From Hymenopellis radicata (lineage: Eukaryota > Basidiomycota > Agaricomycetes > Agaricales > Physalacriaceae): DNA of 64,000 bases. The notes beneath the pieces were generated by a model that had not been told where the DNA came from, did not search any database, and saw only the letters and a list, made by a program, of their open reading frames with translations. Below, in pieces: positions 1 through 11,731 of the stretch. The translations under genes and the position numbers were made by a program. Within the stretch, counting starts at the first letter, position 1; each line of letters begins with the position of its first letter. The DNA lies in contig JADNRX010000042.1 in the NCBI GenBank assembly GCA_015501595.1, positions 62,001-126,000 of the forward strand, written 5' to 3'.

Positions 1-996
1 TGGTGGGAGTGCGGCATCAATGTAGGCGAGGATGGTGTGGGAGAGGATGGTGCTACGAGGCGCGAGAGGATGAGGGCGCTATGACATGGCCAAGTTAGAA
101 GATAATAAACAAAGGAGAAAAATGCGCACTGCTGAGGGCTGAATGCGTCCGCGACGCCCTCCAGCACGAAAAAATCTACCCATTGCCTCGTTAGAGGCCA
201 GAACGAGACGGCGCGGGGGCTCATCCAGCCTCTTGAAGCCCGACATCGTCATCCAGAGCCGTTGCGGCTCCATCCAGGAGGCTGACGCGTTCGCGCTGCT
301 CGTCGAGAGAGCAGAGCGCGAAAAAGTAGTCCTTGGCGGCCTCATTCGAGGGCTTACGCGTCGAGGTGGCGGCAAAGGAAGTGTCATCGCAAGAACAGGA
401 CATCCGTGGTTGTTGTCGTCGTTGGATCCTCATCGAATTGGTGCCGTCACGCAGACGAGCACCAGAACGCACCCCGGAACGTATCCGAGGGCGCAGCGGT
501 CGGCGCAAAGCCAAACCGCGCCAAGAAAGTGACAGAACAAAAGAGAAAGATATAGAACAAGCCCCAGACTAAGTTCTGGGGCCAACGAGCACGACATAAC
601 TGTCGTGCTCTGGTGGGAAGAGAGAAAGAACAGAGATCGGAGGAGATCGATCGTTATCCGGCAACTGCCGGGACGTTCGGCGATCTCGGCGATCACAAAA
701 ATTCTTGGGCAACGTCGTTTTTGGGCGACGATGGGCTCGTCTCAGCTCAAATAAAATATAATAATTTACATAAAATCATATACTATTGATTATCTTATGC
801 CGTGTGGTCCAACTGGAGCACGGCACGGGTAACAAAGGGTGATGCGGGTCACCGCGGGTGCTCGGACCGAGACCCCTACCCGGACCCTGGCCTACCCGCA
901 TCCGTGACCCGGACCGGGTCGTCCGACCCGGGCTATTCACTATCGACAGCAATATAGCCGTTTTTCTTCACTCATTCTCGCGTTTTTTCCTCTCAA
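1..996. other. Upstream region without a supported gene
   Basis: Only short overlapping open frames on both strands are present and none shows a recognisable domain or convincing splice signals. Positions 843-930 are strikingly rich in GACCC/GGGTC-type motifs just 5' of the helicase start. Part of this stretch (about 853-880) weakly resembles, in inverted orientation, the sequence at about 7079-7108 beyond the start of the DUF6589 gene, so it may be the edge of a mobile cassette. Confidence 0.4.
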
Positions 997-3551
997 ATGC
1001 CTACCAATATCGCCTGGAACACGCCAGAGGGCAAGGCCGCTGTCCATGACATTGTCGTCAAACGGATACCAACGTGGACGAACGGGTTGCACGAGCGGCA
1101 GGAAGGACCGATATTGTTGATCCTGGATAAGAAGGAGGTCCTCTTGTGCACGGCGACAGGCGACGGAAAATCAGCTCTTTTTACTGTACCCATCCTCTGT
1201 CATCAAGAAGTCAGCCGTCATCCTCAAGACTATCCAAATTTTTCCGTGCGCAAGCTGCCTGTAGGACTGATAATAACTCCAACTAAAGGACTCGCTAAGA
1301 ACATTGTGCGTAGTCGCACATCACTCTGTACTAGTTACTGACTTTTCTGCAGGTCAAGTCTCTTGCAGAACACGGTATACTGTAGTGTTTCAACCGTAAC
1401 TTCACAGCCTGTGACCCGTTATGGTCTGAAGTTACAGCGAACAGCTTCACAGACCCTTAAATTGCCTTATTTGGACAGTCCCACCTATGGCGGGACCTGA
1501 AATTTCCTTATTTGGAGGCTCGTGCCTGGCCAAAGTGGTCCGTGACCCGTTATGGTGTATATATAGCTTCACTTCAAAGACCTCCGTGACCCGTTATGTG
1601 AATTTGCGGTCGAAACGCTACAGTATCTGCCCTAGCTTACGACCGCGAGACAATATCTACCGCAATCATCGAAAAACGCAATCTTGTCAAGGAAATCGCC
1701 AGCTGTACCTCATTTCAAGTCATATGCATTGACCCCGAGCATCTTCACGCGCGAGCCTGGTGTAAAATCCTGGACGACACCGACTTTCGTGCCAATCTGA
1801 TCTATGCTTGTCTGGAGGAGGGTCATGTTGCCGTAGAGTGGGGACCTACCTTTCGGGAGGCGTATAACAACATTGGAACCTTTATGCGCGGCCGATTACC
1901 TTCTAGTGTTCCTGTCTTTACCATCTCTGCAACCCTAGAGCCCGGCGCTCCGACAACTGCTTTATGCAAAGTACTTGGATTTCGCGCTGGAAACTTTACT
2001 CTGTTTCGCTTCAGTAACGAACGGAACGACCTACAATTCATTATCGAGCCGCTTGAACAAGGACTCAGCAGCCATTCGTTCCCTCATTTACTTCCTTATC
2101 TGAACACCGGCCGCAAAGTTGTTATATACGCGCCATCACTCGAAATTGTTACTCGGATCTATCTGTACCTCTTCTCGATGGAGCCACCTGGTGTTAACCA
2201 CGGTGAACGTGTTCGTGTTCGCCAGTACACCGCTTTGTGCGAGCCGGAGTTCAACGAGGAAACCATTCGACTCGCTCAGACAAGTCCAGCACTTCAAGTT
2301 GTCGTCTCAACCGTAGCTCTCGCCAATGGTATTCACATTCCCGCCCTCGACGACAGTCTCTCACACGGCATGCCCACAACGTTATCGCAGACGGAACAGC
2401 AATGGGGTCGTGCTGCACGCGCCCCTGGTGCAACAGGAAAAGCCGTTGTCTTTGTTCAAAAAAGCGATATCAAGAAAGCACAGAAATTCTTAGCTGGTGC
2501 GAGCGTCTCCATTATTGCTCTCTATTGATCTAACCCGTATTCAGGTCTTGGAGCATCGGCTGCTGCTGCTACTGCGCCCGCAAGATTGACAGGTCGACGG
2601 AAGAAGAAGAAGAAGAGCGCTGAGGAATTCATGGATCCTGCGAAGGCCGAGGTTCTGACGGAAACCGACTGTATAATCTCTGCGAAAAACCGACGGTGGC
2701 AAAACCCTGACACTCGGAACTGCGTTGATGCTGGTCGTGCTCTATGGTGCTCACTGTGTTGTAAACGGGAGAACAGGACGATGGAATTCCCCGCTCGAGA
2801 ATCTGTGCATCCGCCGTTCCTCGCTCCTGCTCCAAAATCAAAAGAGACGCCGATTCCAACTGTTCTCAAACTCAAAAAGAAGGAGCGCCCAATCGCAGTG
2901 GAAAAGATTTCAGAGTTTGCTATGGAGGTACTCGAAGGCGAAATGTACAATCCTGGGAATGAGAACTGGCCCGATTCATCATTCTTTCCTCTTTCCTTAC
3001 AGAAGAAACTTTCTGAACAAGTTCTCCGCATCACGACTCGCGACGTGCTTGACAAGCTTCTGGAAGGATCCAACTGGCGCTTTCAGACTACCTGGACCTC
3101 GAAACTGTTCGCTCGAATCCTGGACATTCAGTACACCATCAACAGTGCACGTCCCGCGACTCGACCAAAGGCAAACGGCTCAAAGAAGCGAACACAAGCA
3201 CCACAGAAACGCCGTCCGAAGCGTCAGCCATGGGACACAGACTCGGACAGCTCTTCTTCTGACAAGTCCGATTCTGATGAAGATGAAACTGAAGCCGAGG
3301 AAGCCGAAGAGGAAGAGGCGGATGAAGAGCAAGAGGAAGCAGAAGAGAACATCATTGAGACTGACTCAGTTCCTCAGGCATCGACGTCTCAAGCTCCCGT
3401 GCCAGCTGCTCCTCGTCGCTCTAAACGTGTTCTTGAAGACGTCACGAATCAGCCAACTCGCGCAGTCCGACCACGCCAACAAAACCTGTTATCTGTTAAG
3501 GACGTTATGGCAGGATACGGACCTGTACGAGTTAATAACCGAAGCCGATGA
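997..3551 (+). pseudogene. RecQ-like DEAD/DEAH-box helicase, exon 2 interrupted by a MITE
   Basis: Three exons are visible: 997-1305, 1353-2496 and 2545-3551, with 47- and 48-nt introns. Helicase motifs follow in order: Walker A-like ATGDGKS, motif Ia IITPTKGLA, a DExH-like segment read as LEEGH, motif III SATLEPG, a motif V-like STVALANG and motif VI QQWGRAAR. A later Cys-containing segment, a long acidic tract and a basic tail match the large Agaricomycete family of RecQ-like proteins. A 244-bp TA-flanked element at 1380-1623 puts a stop codon in exon 2. Subtracting it with one TA leaves 2214 coding nt, about 737 aa. Alternatively 1375-1623 could be spliced as a GT-AG intron with frame kept, in which case the gene is functional. 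It converges on the DUF6589 gene. DNA unwinding is expected from the family; the biological role is not known to me. Confidence 0.8.
1378..1625. mobile_element. MITE family 1, copy A (TA target, Tc1/mariner-like)
   Basis: The element runs from 1380 to 1623 (244 bp) and is flanked by TA on both sides. Its ends form inverted repeats of about 29 bp; the cleanest form of the end is TACTGTAGCGTTTCGACCG, and copy A has two changes in its left end. A second copy of exactly the same length lies at 23566-23813. No transposase is encoded, so it is non-autonomous. It lies in exon 2 of the helicase, and precise removal with one TA restores the frame. Confidence 0.92.
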
Positions 3552-3594
3552 GAACGCAACTGAATGGTATACAAATAGTTCATCATTCGCGCTG

Positions 3595-6500
3595 TCAATC
3601 TGATACATCATTCTCAGCAGCCCACTCCTCAACTTCAACATCTGGATCCTCGTTGTATCGGTATTCTTCATCGTTGTCCGCATCGTCGCCTAATGGTTCC
3701 CACTCTCCGCATTCTCCGTCGAAATGAAACTCCCAGTCCGTATTACCAGCAGGTTCAGGCGGCTCTGTACGCTGAGGTGTCCTCTCGTACATCTCCTCAT
3801 CGCTATCAATTTCCACCTCGGGCGCTAGCAGGATCTCGTTCATAGCGGCAGTGAGATTGGTGGCTTCCGTGGGTGATAAGTTTCGAATCCTTCGAAAGAG
3901 AGCAAGTAGTTTTGAATGCTTCGTCGAGTTCAATAGAAACGCCGCCAGTTTCCCGTTATCCAAAGACAGATACCCACCGTTAATGAGATCAACGGCAGCG
4001 AACCCCATGCTACGTCCCTTCCGGAAATAATGAAGCATGTCCTCGCGGAAGATTCGCATGAGCATGCGAATCTCATCAGAAAGACTCGACAACGTGTGAG
4101 TCTTGCCTCGGCTGCACAGCTCAAAAGCGGTCTCGAGCTCCTCCTTGAGACGAAGAAAGAAGTCGACGTTCGGTGAGATTGTCGAGCGAAAGAAAGGATC
4201 GTCAAAAGTCCCGCCATGTTTGGCTACCATATCCTCCAGCCATTTGTTGTAGTGTTCCTGTAGGAGCCCATCCTCGATCCACTTGCCTAACTCGCCGGTG
4301 ATATTAACAAGCCAATTATTCCATATCGCATCCTTGAACTTCTTCGACGACTCGTATCGGAAAAGACAGTACATCTCCAGCAAAATAGTCGTGTAGTTTG
4401 GCTTGGAAGCGCCAGCGAAGGCAAAGATCCAGAGCTAACAATACGGGTGAGTTCAGCTCAAATACCTCGATAGCTCACAATACCTTTAGTATTTCCATAA
4501 CACGCCCAATATCGCCATCAGAAACGGCGTATGATAGCTCCATCCATATCAAGAAGTCCCGGCAGAAGAGAATTGAGTTTGCGAGAACACGATCGCCCGT
4601 AAAGTCCTTCTCTTCGACATGTACTTTGAATTCGGGATCTGGTTCCTTCTCCGGGGCAGCGTCAGGCGGCGGCGGAGGTGGCGGGGGTACATCTTCGTCT
4701 ATTTCACCAGATACGGGAGTAGGAGTAGGAAGGGGAGGTTCACTAGCCGACTCGGATGTCCAAGTCGGTCCAAGCGGAAATTGATAGACCGGTGGTGCTC
4801 GTTCAACACGCGAAGCAGACAGGGCAGTCCGGTATGCATTTGTCGACATGTAACGCGATACAAGCTTGTCTGCGTGGGTGAGAAGATCATCGAGACTTGG
4901 AACGGTATCACTGGCGACTAATCGTTCAAAATGGGGAAGGAGACCCGTGTGTTCTGTAAGATATAGGTCCCAGATATCAAGAACCTGTGCCACGCAGATG
5001 GTTTGCATGGTTCTTGAAGCAGGGTAAAAGTTACAACTGCTAGGCTTCGTAGGAATGTACATGTTCGTCGCGGAGGCAGAACGAGATAGAGCAGAGGGAT
5101 CCTTCGTCGTCCTTGGGCCGTAGTAGTTAACGGCGAAGGCGTTGAGCATGTTGGCCTTAACGTGCCAAATGTCAGTCGTCCAAATCCGCGACTCAAACGA
5201 ATGGTAGACGTTGAGTGATACGGCCTGCGAAAAGAGATTTCGCTTAACATTCCAGCCGGATAGAACAGATCCGCCATCACCACCATCCCACACCATGACC
5301 CGTGCCTTCGAAACAGCCTCTGGCGTGTGACCCGTCTGAGTATCGAAATCCTTCTCTGCCTGATGCATTCCATGCGTGTCCATCTCATAGTGGCTGTTCG
5401 CTCGCAGCGGAATGACACACGACTTCCGTCCATCGCGCATTCGGTGCTTCTGAATGGGATCCGAACGAAAGCGCGCCGAGATGAGCGGACGCAGAGAATC
5501 AAGGCAGGGAACATGCTCGCAGAGGATACGGACAACATGGAGAGCTTGGACACGTTGAAGATGGCTCCAGTCAATATCGGCATAAAGACTTTCAGTGGTA
5601 AGCGTAGCTCGCTCATTCTGGACGACGCGCTCCTGATAGTCGTCGAGATCAAATGCGCCTGGCTCGCAATCGTCAAGGCGAATAGCAGTAGCAGCTGTGC
5701 CGGTGATCAGCTTGTTGCTTTTGCCAACACCCGGTTCGTGGACAATCTGATATTGCTGGATATTATCCAAGACCTTCCGGCAGTATGGCTCCTTGTTATC
5801 GAGTGCCGCCGCCGTAGCCTGCTGCAGCGCAATCAGTCGGGCATCCCCAGAGCATTGAGCGCTCGACGAGCCGTTGCATCGTCGACAGCAAGTCCGAGTC
5901 GCGACATGGCACGCTTGATGTCGATGTGAGCCTTAGTTGCGAAAAGCCAGACGGCGATAGGTAACGCAAAATATCCATTCGCAGACTTATTACGAGCTAG
6001 AGCAAATGAGCTGATGGCAGCAGTCTGGATCTGAGAAATGATAAGGGTTAAACAATAGGCATATTCTTGGAATACACGTACCAAAGGATGTGGTCGTTTA
6101 TCTCGTATAATAACCACACCGTTGCGGCGTGTCGCAGCCATGCATTCCGTCAGGTACCACGTCGCAGTCGCCCTCTTCTTCAACACACCGGCTGTCCTCA
6201 TCAAGCTGAAGGAGTAAATATCTTCCTCAGCAACTAATCGACGCCTGGACTTCATGCGTTCGTTTGCAGACGCCTGCAGATGAACGCGGAAGTCTGGGTC
6301 ATCCGGATCCTCTTTGGCTAACTTCCCTACTTCGAGAGCACATCGTCGCCCCACGAGCTTCGTTGCCCAGATCGACAAGGCAATACGAGCAAAATGTATC
6401 GTTGCCACGTCATGTTCGGCATTGAAAGCAAGGTCCAGCTCATCAGCGTGGACAGCATCGTACCGTGGAACGCTGAAACGATTGCTGTAGATGGCCTGTA

Positions 6501-7101
6501 TGAAGTCCGCTGGCCGGAAACGGTTACGACCGCTCAGCCAGGCAGACAGCACGTTGATGTGCAGACTGGATCGAGGATCGGGATCATCGCGTGGAATAGG
6601 CTCAGAGAAGGCCTCTGCAAAATCTCCGAAGGCTGGGAAATGGTCGGATATGCACTGCAGTACCGCAGTAACATGGTCCCATTTCGAGAGACGCGGCGCC
6701 GTAGGTTGGATATCCGGTGATTCCTGCACATTAAGGTGAAGGAGACGAAGAGAGCCGCTGAGCGAAGTGGAGGAGTATGGAGAGCCGAGTGGGTCAGGAA
6801 AATCGTTTAGAGGGAGAGGAGTGTCGATTACGAGGGGGGAAAGTAAATTTTCAGCTGGGGAAAGACGGTATTGGTGCTCAATTGCGGGTGTTCTTGGTAT
6901 CTCTGGTACTGGTGGGGGTGGAAGGGTCCAGTTTTTTTCGTTTTCTGGTGACCTTAATTGCATTGGGATCATACTGAGAGAACTGGGACGCGTCATTGGG
7001 GCCAGACATAGCGTCGTCGCGTCGTCGTGGTCGTGGTAGTAAGGTAACGTGCACCTGCCTAATCCGGCGATTGCATAATCAACCGGTTCCGGGCCAAGCA
7101 C
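3595..7101 (-). CDS. DUF6589 family protein with one apparent frameshift
   Basis: Exons are 7101-6082, 6030-4484 and 4434-3595, with introns of 51 and 49 nt. The exon sum is 3407 nt, one short of a multiple of three. The break lies at the CCCC run 5845-5848 (GGGG on the coding strand), where one more G rejoins the frames; the full product would be about 1135 aa. The middle section has the VWDGGDG motif, a WHVKAN motif and a Pro/acidic linker. The third exon has the GELGKWIEDG, HYNKWLEDM and RSMGFAAVDL blocks that I recognise as DUF6589, a large-protein family expanded in Agaricomycetes. Its biochemical role is unproven; a nuclease/transposase-like role is only a guess. The start is uncertain because another ATG in a different frame lies near 7010. 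It ends 43 bp from the helicase stop on the opposite strand. Confidence 0.82.
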
Positions 7102-8300
7102 CCCGCGATTACAATTAGACTAGCCTAAATTGTGTTTATCAGTAATTTTTTCAGGTCTGATCATATTTTACCTGCCAATAACCTCTAAAGTGTCAATTTG
7201 CTCCTAATTCAGCACTATTTAGCAGTAATTACATCAAAAGTACCCTAAATTAGCTAAATTACATGCTCTCCAAAAAATTTCAGTGAACTTAGTTTTGAGA
7301 GGTCACAGGTGCCCGACATCCATGAACTTAGCACCAAATAAGTTCACGAGGTCACACGTCACAAGGCGTGAACCTACGGTCGAAATGATACAGTACACCG
7401 TGCAGACCTTCGGCGCAAACCTCCCTTTCGAAACCTCGTGAATATAGGCGCTGTTCAGGATGCAAATTTGCAGTCTATTGCAGTCGCACCTGTCAACGGG
7501 CGCACTGGAAGTCTCATCATAGACTTGAGTGTCGAATGACGAATGACAATTCCTGGCATTATCGTAGGTAATCAGTTCATTGCACAACTTGCTCAGTCTC
7601 ATTCCCACTTGCAGTCTCATTCCAGGACAAAAGGTTTCTCGAGTTTCTCGTCACATATACCCTCAACGAACAATCCGCTAAACTGGTCAAGCACTTCTCC
7701 GAGCTTAATGGACGCTCGGCTGGGATCAAAGACAACGTGCGCATTGATTTTAATGTTGGCGGTGGGCGGGGCCATATCTCGTTTCACTCTGCTCATGGCA
7801 TGGGGCCTCCGGGGATATTCGCCGCACTAGCGCCGGGTTCTTGTTGGATGTGCATTGTGCTTCCCATATACGAGAAAGATGTAGACTTCATACCGAGGTT
7901 TTCGATCCTGAAGTTGAAGACACGACATGAAAACGAGAGTCCTCAGACTGCGGTCATTGTAGGAGCTCCAGAGATTCATCAGGGCACGTCATTTATCGTT
8001 TGGGAGTTGCATTTAGCGTCCGCAATATAATATAGTGGTTGCACTTCGACTTGTATAGCATGTTGCTAGTATACCGTGCCCAGCTGTGGCAATGCGATCC
8101 CTTCACAACGAGGTGTGGGAAGGCCAAAACCAAGTAGCCGGCAGGATGTTGTCCTACCATGAGAACGCAGATGTATATTGGTACAGTCAGAGAACCGGTC
8201 TGAGGCCCAGAGATCAGCTGCTCGCAGTTGGAATGGCATGTATCATATAATTAGGGAACATAAATAGGACTGCATAAGATCATGAAGATAAATCAAGTGC
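7102..8300. other. Intergenic region with a solo MITE end
   Basis: Positions 7102-7290 are AT-rich. Around 7363-7398 the sequence resembles the right end of MITE family 1 (GTGAACCTACGGTCGAAATG followed by ATACAGTA), but no matching left end is visible, so it is a relic. Short ORFs at 7543-8030 have no recognisable domain and no convincing gene structure. Confidence 0.5.
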
Positions 8301-10191
8301 CTACTTCGCACTCCAGAAAGGCTCCAAACACGCCATGTAATCCACGACGTCGACCTCCGCCATAATCCTCGTTACCGCGTCAAATGTCTTCGCATTCAAC
8401 ATCCGAGGCCCCCACTTGCTTCCATCCTCCTCATCTTTCGCCCACGCTACGAACCCCCCATGGAAGAACACTCTTTTCAGCCGCGGTAGTCCATCCGACA
8501 ATCCGGCAATCATCTCAAGCTGCTGCTCCAAGTCTACCACCCACGAGCAATCGCGTCTCGATCGGCCTACTTCATGCGTAAAGTACGCCTCATCAAAGGT
8601 AATAACGAGCTCCTCGACCGGAAAGCGGGTAGTCCTGGCCTCACACATCGTACCCAGTTCCTGCAAATCTGTAAGGTCGGGTTACATTCTGAAAGTAAAA
8701 TGAAACGCACCTCGAACATCTTTGGAACCGTATACTCGTTCGAGTAATGGTCAGCCGTGCCCGTATAGATGACCCGCATCACCCTCAGATTGGGCACGGG
8801 CTTGTTCACAGGTGGGACGACCCATTGCGAGTTGAGGTTACAGTCGAACACGACCAAGTCCCGTATGTTCGTCGTCGTGAAAGAGTCGGCGCTACTAGGA
8901 TCGAGAAACGGATGAGACGAATCCGCATATGGCTCCTCGCTGTTAGTACCCGTAGAATTGAGGACCTCTAACTTCGGTCCCAGACCGAGGAACTTAGGAA
9001 GAAGGCCAGGCGGGGCTTTAAAAGAGATAAGGTTGGCTAGATGGCCGACTGGAATCTCCATGGGCATTCGCCCGAAGTGGGTGTTGATAACATTGTGGAT
9101 CTCGATGTGCGTGAGGGACGGGAACGACTGGAGCCTGGTGTGCAGGAAACTGGCGTCCTCCGAAGAGACATGCATGCCACCAATTTCGAGATGCGTTAGG
9201 GCGGCGCCTTGAGCAATGCACGAGTCGATGGTGAAAAGCGAGTCCGTATAGAGCCGCCGGAGATTCGACACAGGAATCATTGATGGCGATTGCATTAGGC
9301 AGCACTGCGAAGACCGTCCAGTGATCTTCAACTCCTCCGGACCACGCATTGCTCCAAACACCGCCCTGAGCTCGTCGTCCGAAACCTCACCACTCAAACA
9401 GCAGCTGTCCGCAATATGCAGCACCTTCAAGCGCGGTGCGACGACATCCACCAACTTCAACACCCTCTTCGTTATAACCACATCCGTAAGCGTCAACTCC
9501 TCGACCCGCATCCGAGTCAGCGCAGCTGCCAAAATCTCCCCGAACCCGTCCTCCTCCAAAAAGGAGTCGGAGAACTTCCAGTTACAAAGCGCCGGATCTC
9601 CAATCCTACACTTCTTTACGAAGCCCGCTAGGTGCACAGCGAATAGCTTGCCTTCCGCCACGTGAGTCCCGAAGCCTGTGCACATAGCGTCGGAGATACA
9701 GAATGGGACAGAGCCCCAGATAACGGGACGCGCGACGAACGCGAAATACTTGCATACTCCCAGGAGGGAGGAGAAGGTTTCCATGTGCTCTGCAGCGGAG
9801 AACGCATCGTCCTGCGATGCCTCTAGGTAGCCAAAGATCTCATGGAAGAGCTCTAAAGGTATCGGAGGGCGAAAATCAGTACGCGTGGGTGCTACGAGAG
9901 GATTAGAGACTTCAGATTCAGACAAATAAATTGGAACTCACATTGCCATTTCAAGTATTCCTTTAAGTTCAGTGTGGTGACGGGCGTCGACTTGTTGTGA
10001 AACAACATCGCAGATGGCAGCCATTCAGGGGCGATGGTGGTAGTGGCGAAACGAGAATGGGGGGAAATGAAGGCATTATAATGGGAGGCGTCACGTGTGG
10101 ATGTGTCCTGGCCATTGTTCATCTGATTTGGCGTTGGGTGGACAGGCCGGACAAAATAGGCAATCGGTGCAGCATTCCTATTGTTTGTCAT
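8301..10191 (-). CDS. F-box-like/leucine-rich repeat protein
   Basis: Exons are 10191-9942, 9891-8711 and 8660-8301. Both introns are 50 nt with clean GT-AG junctions, and the exon sum is 1791 nt (596 aa). A short F-box-like segment (PPIPLELFHEIFGYL) lies just after the first intron, at about residues 90-105. It is followed by many hydrophobic repeat-like segments (ELTLTDV, LKVLHIAD, LTHLEIGGMH, LRVMRVIY) typical of the LRR region of basidiomycete F-box proteins. In this family the F-box binds Skp1 in an SCF ubiquitin ligase and the repeats select substrate. No particular substrate can be inferred. The start at 10191 keeps frame through the 50-nt intron; a start at 9925 would begin inside that intron. 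Confidence 0.75.
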
Positions 10192-11206
10192 GGGTAAAGA
10201 AAACGTCCGATGTGGCTACACCACAGAAGGGACGCTCTGCTGTCCTGTCGTGTCGAACATGAATCACGGACGCGACCGAAGAAATTAGGTGGAGAGTGGA
10301 CTTACGGATCTCCTCAAATATACTACGCGAAGCTTGAAGGGTGTAAGTAGTGTATATATATGACTATCGCTTCTCCAGTGTGGTCGAGGTGCAGGTTCAT
10401 AAGTGTGGCGCAAAAAACCTGCACCTCAAAAGACCTGAACCAAAGGTGCGTTCCATGGGGCGCGCGCTCTAATGTAAAGCTTTCCTTATAAGCAACGTTG
10501 TGCGTACGACGAGATACATATACGTACAATATGCAGTCAGAGAAACGTCCGCAGCGGCGCAGCGTATCGTCGGCGGCAAGTGAAAATTAGAAACTGGGCA
10601 CAATATTCGTCGGCTGCTAAAATGTAGCACTATCAGCGAAGGAGCTAAGCAGAACGGGCTTCGACGAGCTTACCTGGATGCACGGCAATTCGATTTGCAC
10701 AGAACACGTCACTGGATGAGGGATCGCCAGAGAGACACCACGACGAGCCAATTCGTCTTGATTTACGATCACCAAAACAATGGCGTTTCCGTAGGGCTAG
10801 AACACCGGGAATGCTGAGAATGATGGACGTTGTGGGTAAGGAAGGAAGGACGGAGTTATCGGCGTTAAGGCACATTTTCCTTCCGATCATCATCAACAAA
10901 ACCAACTTGTTCTGGCGCCTCTTTCAAGAAACTCGACTTACTCGCTCTAGTACGTACTGTTTAGCACGAGACTTCTCTTTCTGGCAAAACCGCCTTCTGC
11001 TCGAGACGTCCCATCTCCGAATGATGAACGTCCCACTTTGATGCCCCCGTTCATTTACTATCCCACGCCTACAGCTTTTATGACTTGCTGTTAACACATG
11101 GACTAGCGAGGATCATCAACATCACGATGGAATTGATCATCAGACCCCCCAACATATAAAAGCTGACAAGATTTCTTGATAGCAGCCACCTTTCGCGCCC
11201 ACCAAC
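10192..11206. promoter_or_regulatory. Intergenic region with a TATA box before the 11.2-kb ORF
   Basis: No gene is supported here. A TATATAA/TATAAAA-type box lies at about 11153-11160, roughly 50 bp upstream of the ATG at 11207, consistent with a fungal core promoter. Confidence 0.4.
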
Positions 11207-11731
11207 ATGTATCAGCCACAGCCATCCTATGACTACGATTACTTCCAGCAGAGGACCCCAGACTACATTGTTCCGCCTCCGACTCCTGCACCCGACATTT
11301 TCAGTCCGCAGACGGATCCACGCTCCTATCACAGCCAGTCGCCACGCACATCGTACTCGATCCCACCCGCACAGTCTGCGGCTTACAACGGGCGGAACAT
11401 CTACGAGCCCATCTCCAGTCCATCTGTCGCCACGACTCCGACCTGGACTTCGTCCCACAGCCCTTATCGCACAAGCTCTTCCTCGATGAGTGAATCCTCA
11501 TATAACTCGAGTCATACCTTGATTCCGAGTAGATATCACGCATCGGAAGGACGAGTGGCTCCTGGCAGCCCTTTTTATGGCACGCCCCCGACGCCACCCT
11601 GGATGTACTCTCCACGGGTAGCGATGTATCCGTGGCCAGCCGTCGTAATCGTCATGGTGTACCCAGTGTCCGTGGACGTCTTTCACGCGAACTACAATGG
11701 CCAAAGCCGCTATCGAGCAATCGGGAATTAG
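11207..11731 (+). CDS. Small Pro/Ser/Tyr-rich hypothetical protein
   Basis: This is an uninterrupted 174-codon frame with a TATA-like box about 50 bp upstream. The product is low in complexity: the N-terminal half is rich in Pro, Tyr, Ser and Gln, Ser-rich runs follow, and the C-terminal part has a short hydrophobic stretch (WPAVVIVMVYPVSV). I do not recognise a family. The composition resembles disordered secreted or cell-surface proteins, but no signal peptide is visible at the N terminus. It could also be a chance frame in a Pro/Ser-biased segment. Confidence 0.45.
   Translation: MYQPQPSYDYDYFQQRTPDYIVPPPTPAPDIFSPQTDPRSYHSQSPRTSYSIPPAQSAAYNGRNIYEPISSPSVATTPTWTSSHSPYRTSSSSMSESSYNSSHTLIPSRYHASEGRVAPGSPFYGTPPTPPWMYSPRVAMYPWPAVVIVMVYPVSVDVFHANYNGQSRYRAIGN

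Noticed and set aside
79..572. Overlapping ORFs of 80-130 codons upstream of the helicase
   Set aside because: They overlap on opposite strands in Arg/Ser-rich sequence with no domain or splice support.
1487..1869. ORFs starting inside MITE family 1 (also at 23675)
   Set aside because: They appear in both copies because the element is repeated, and have no protein features.
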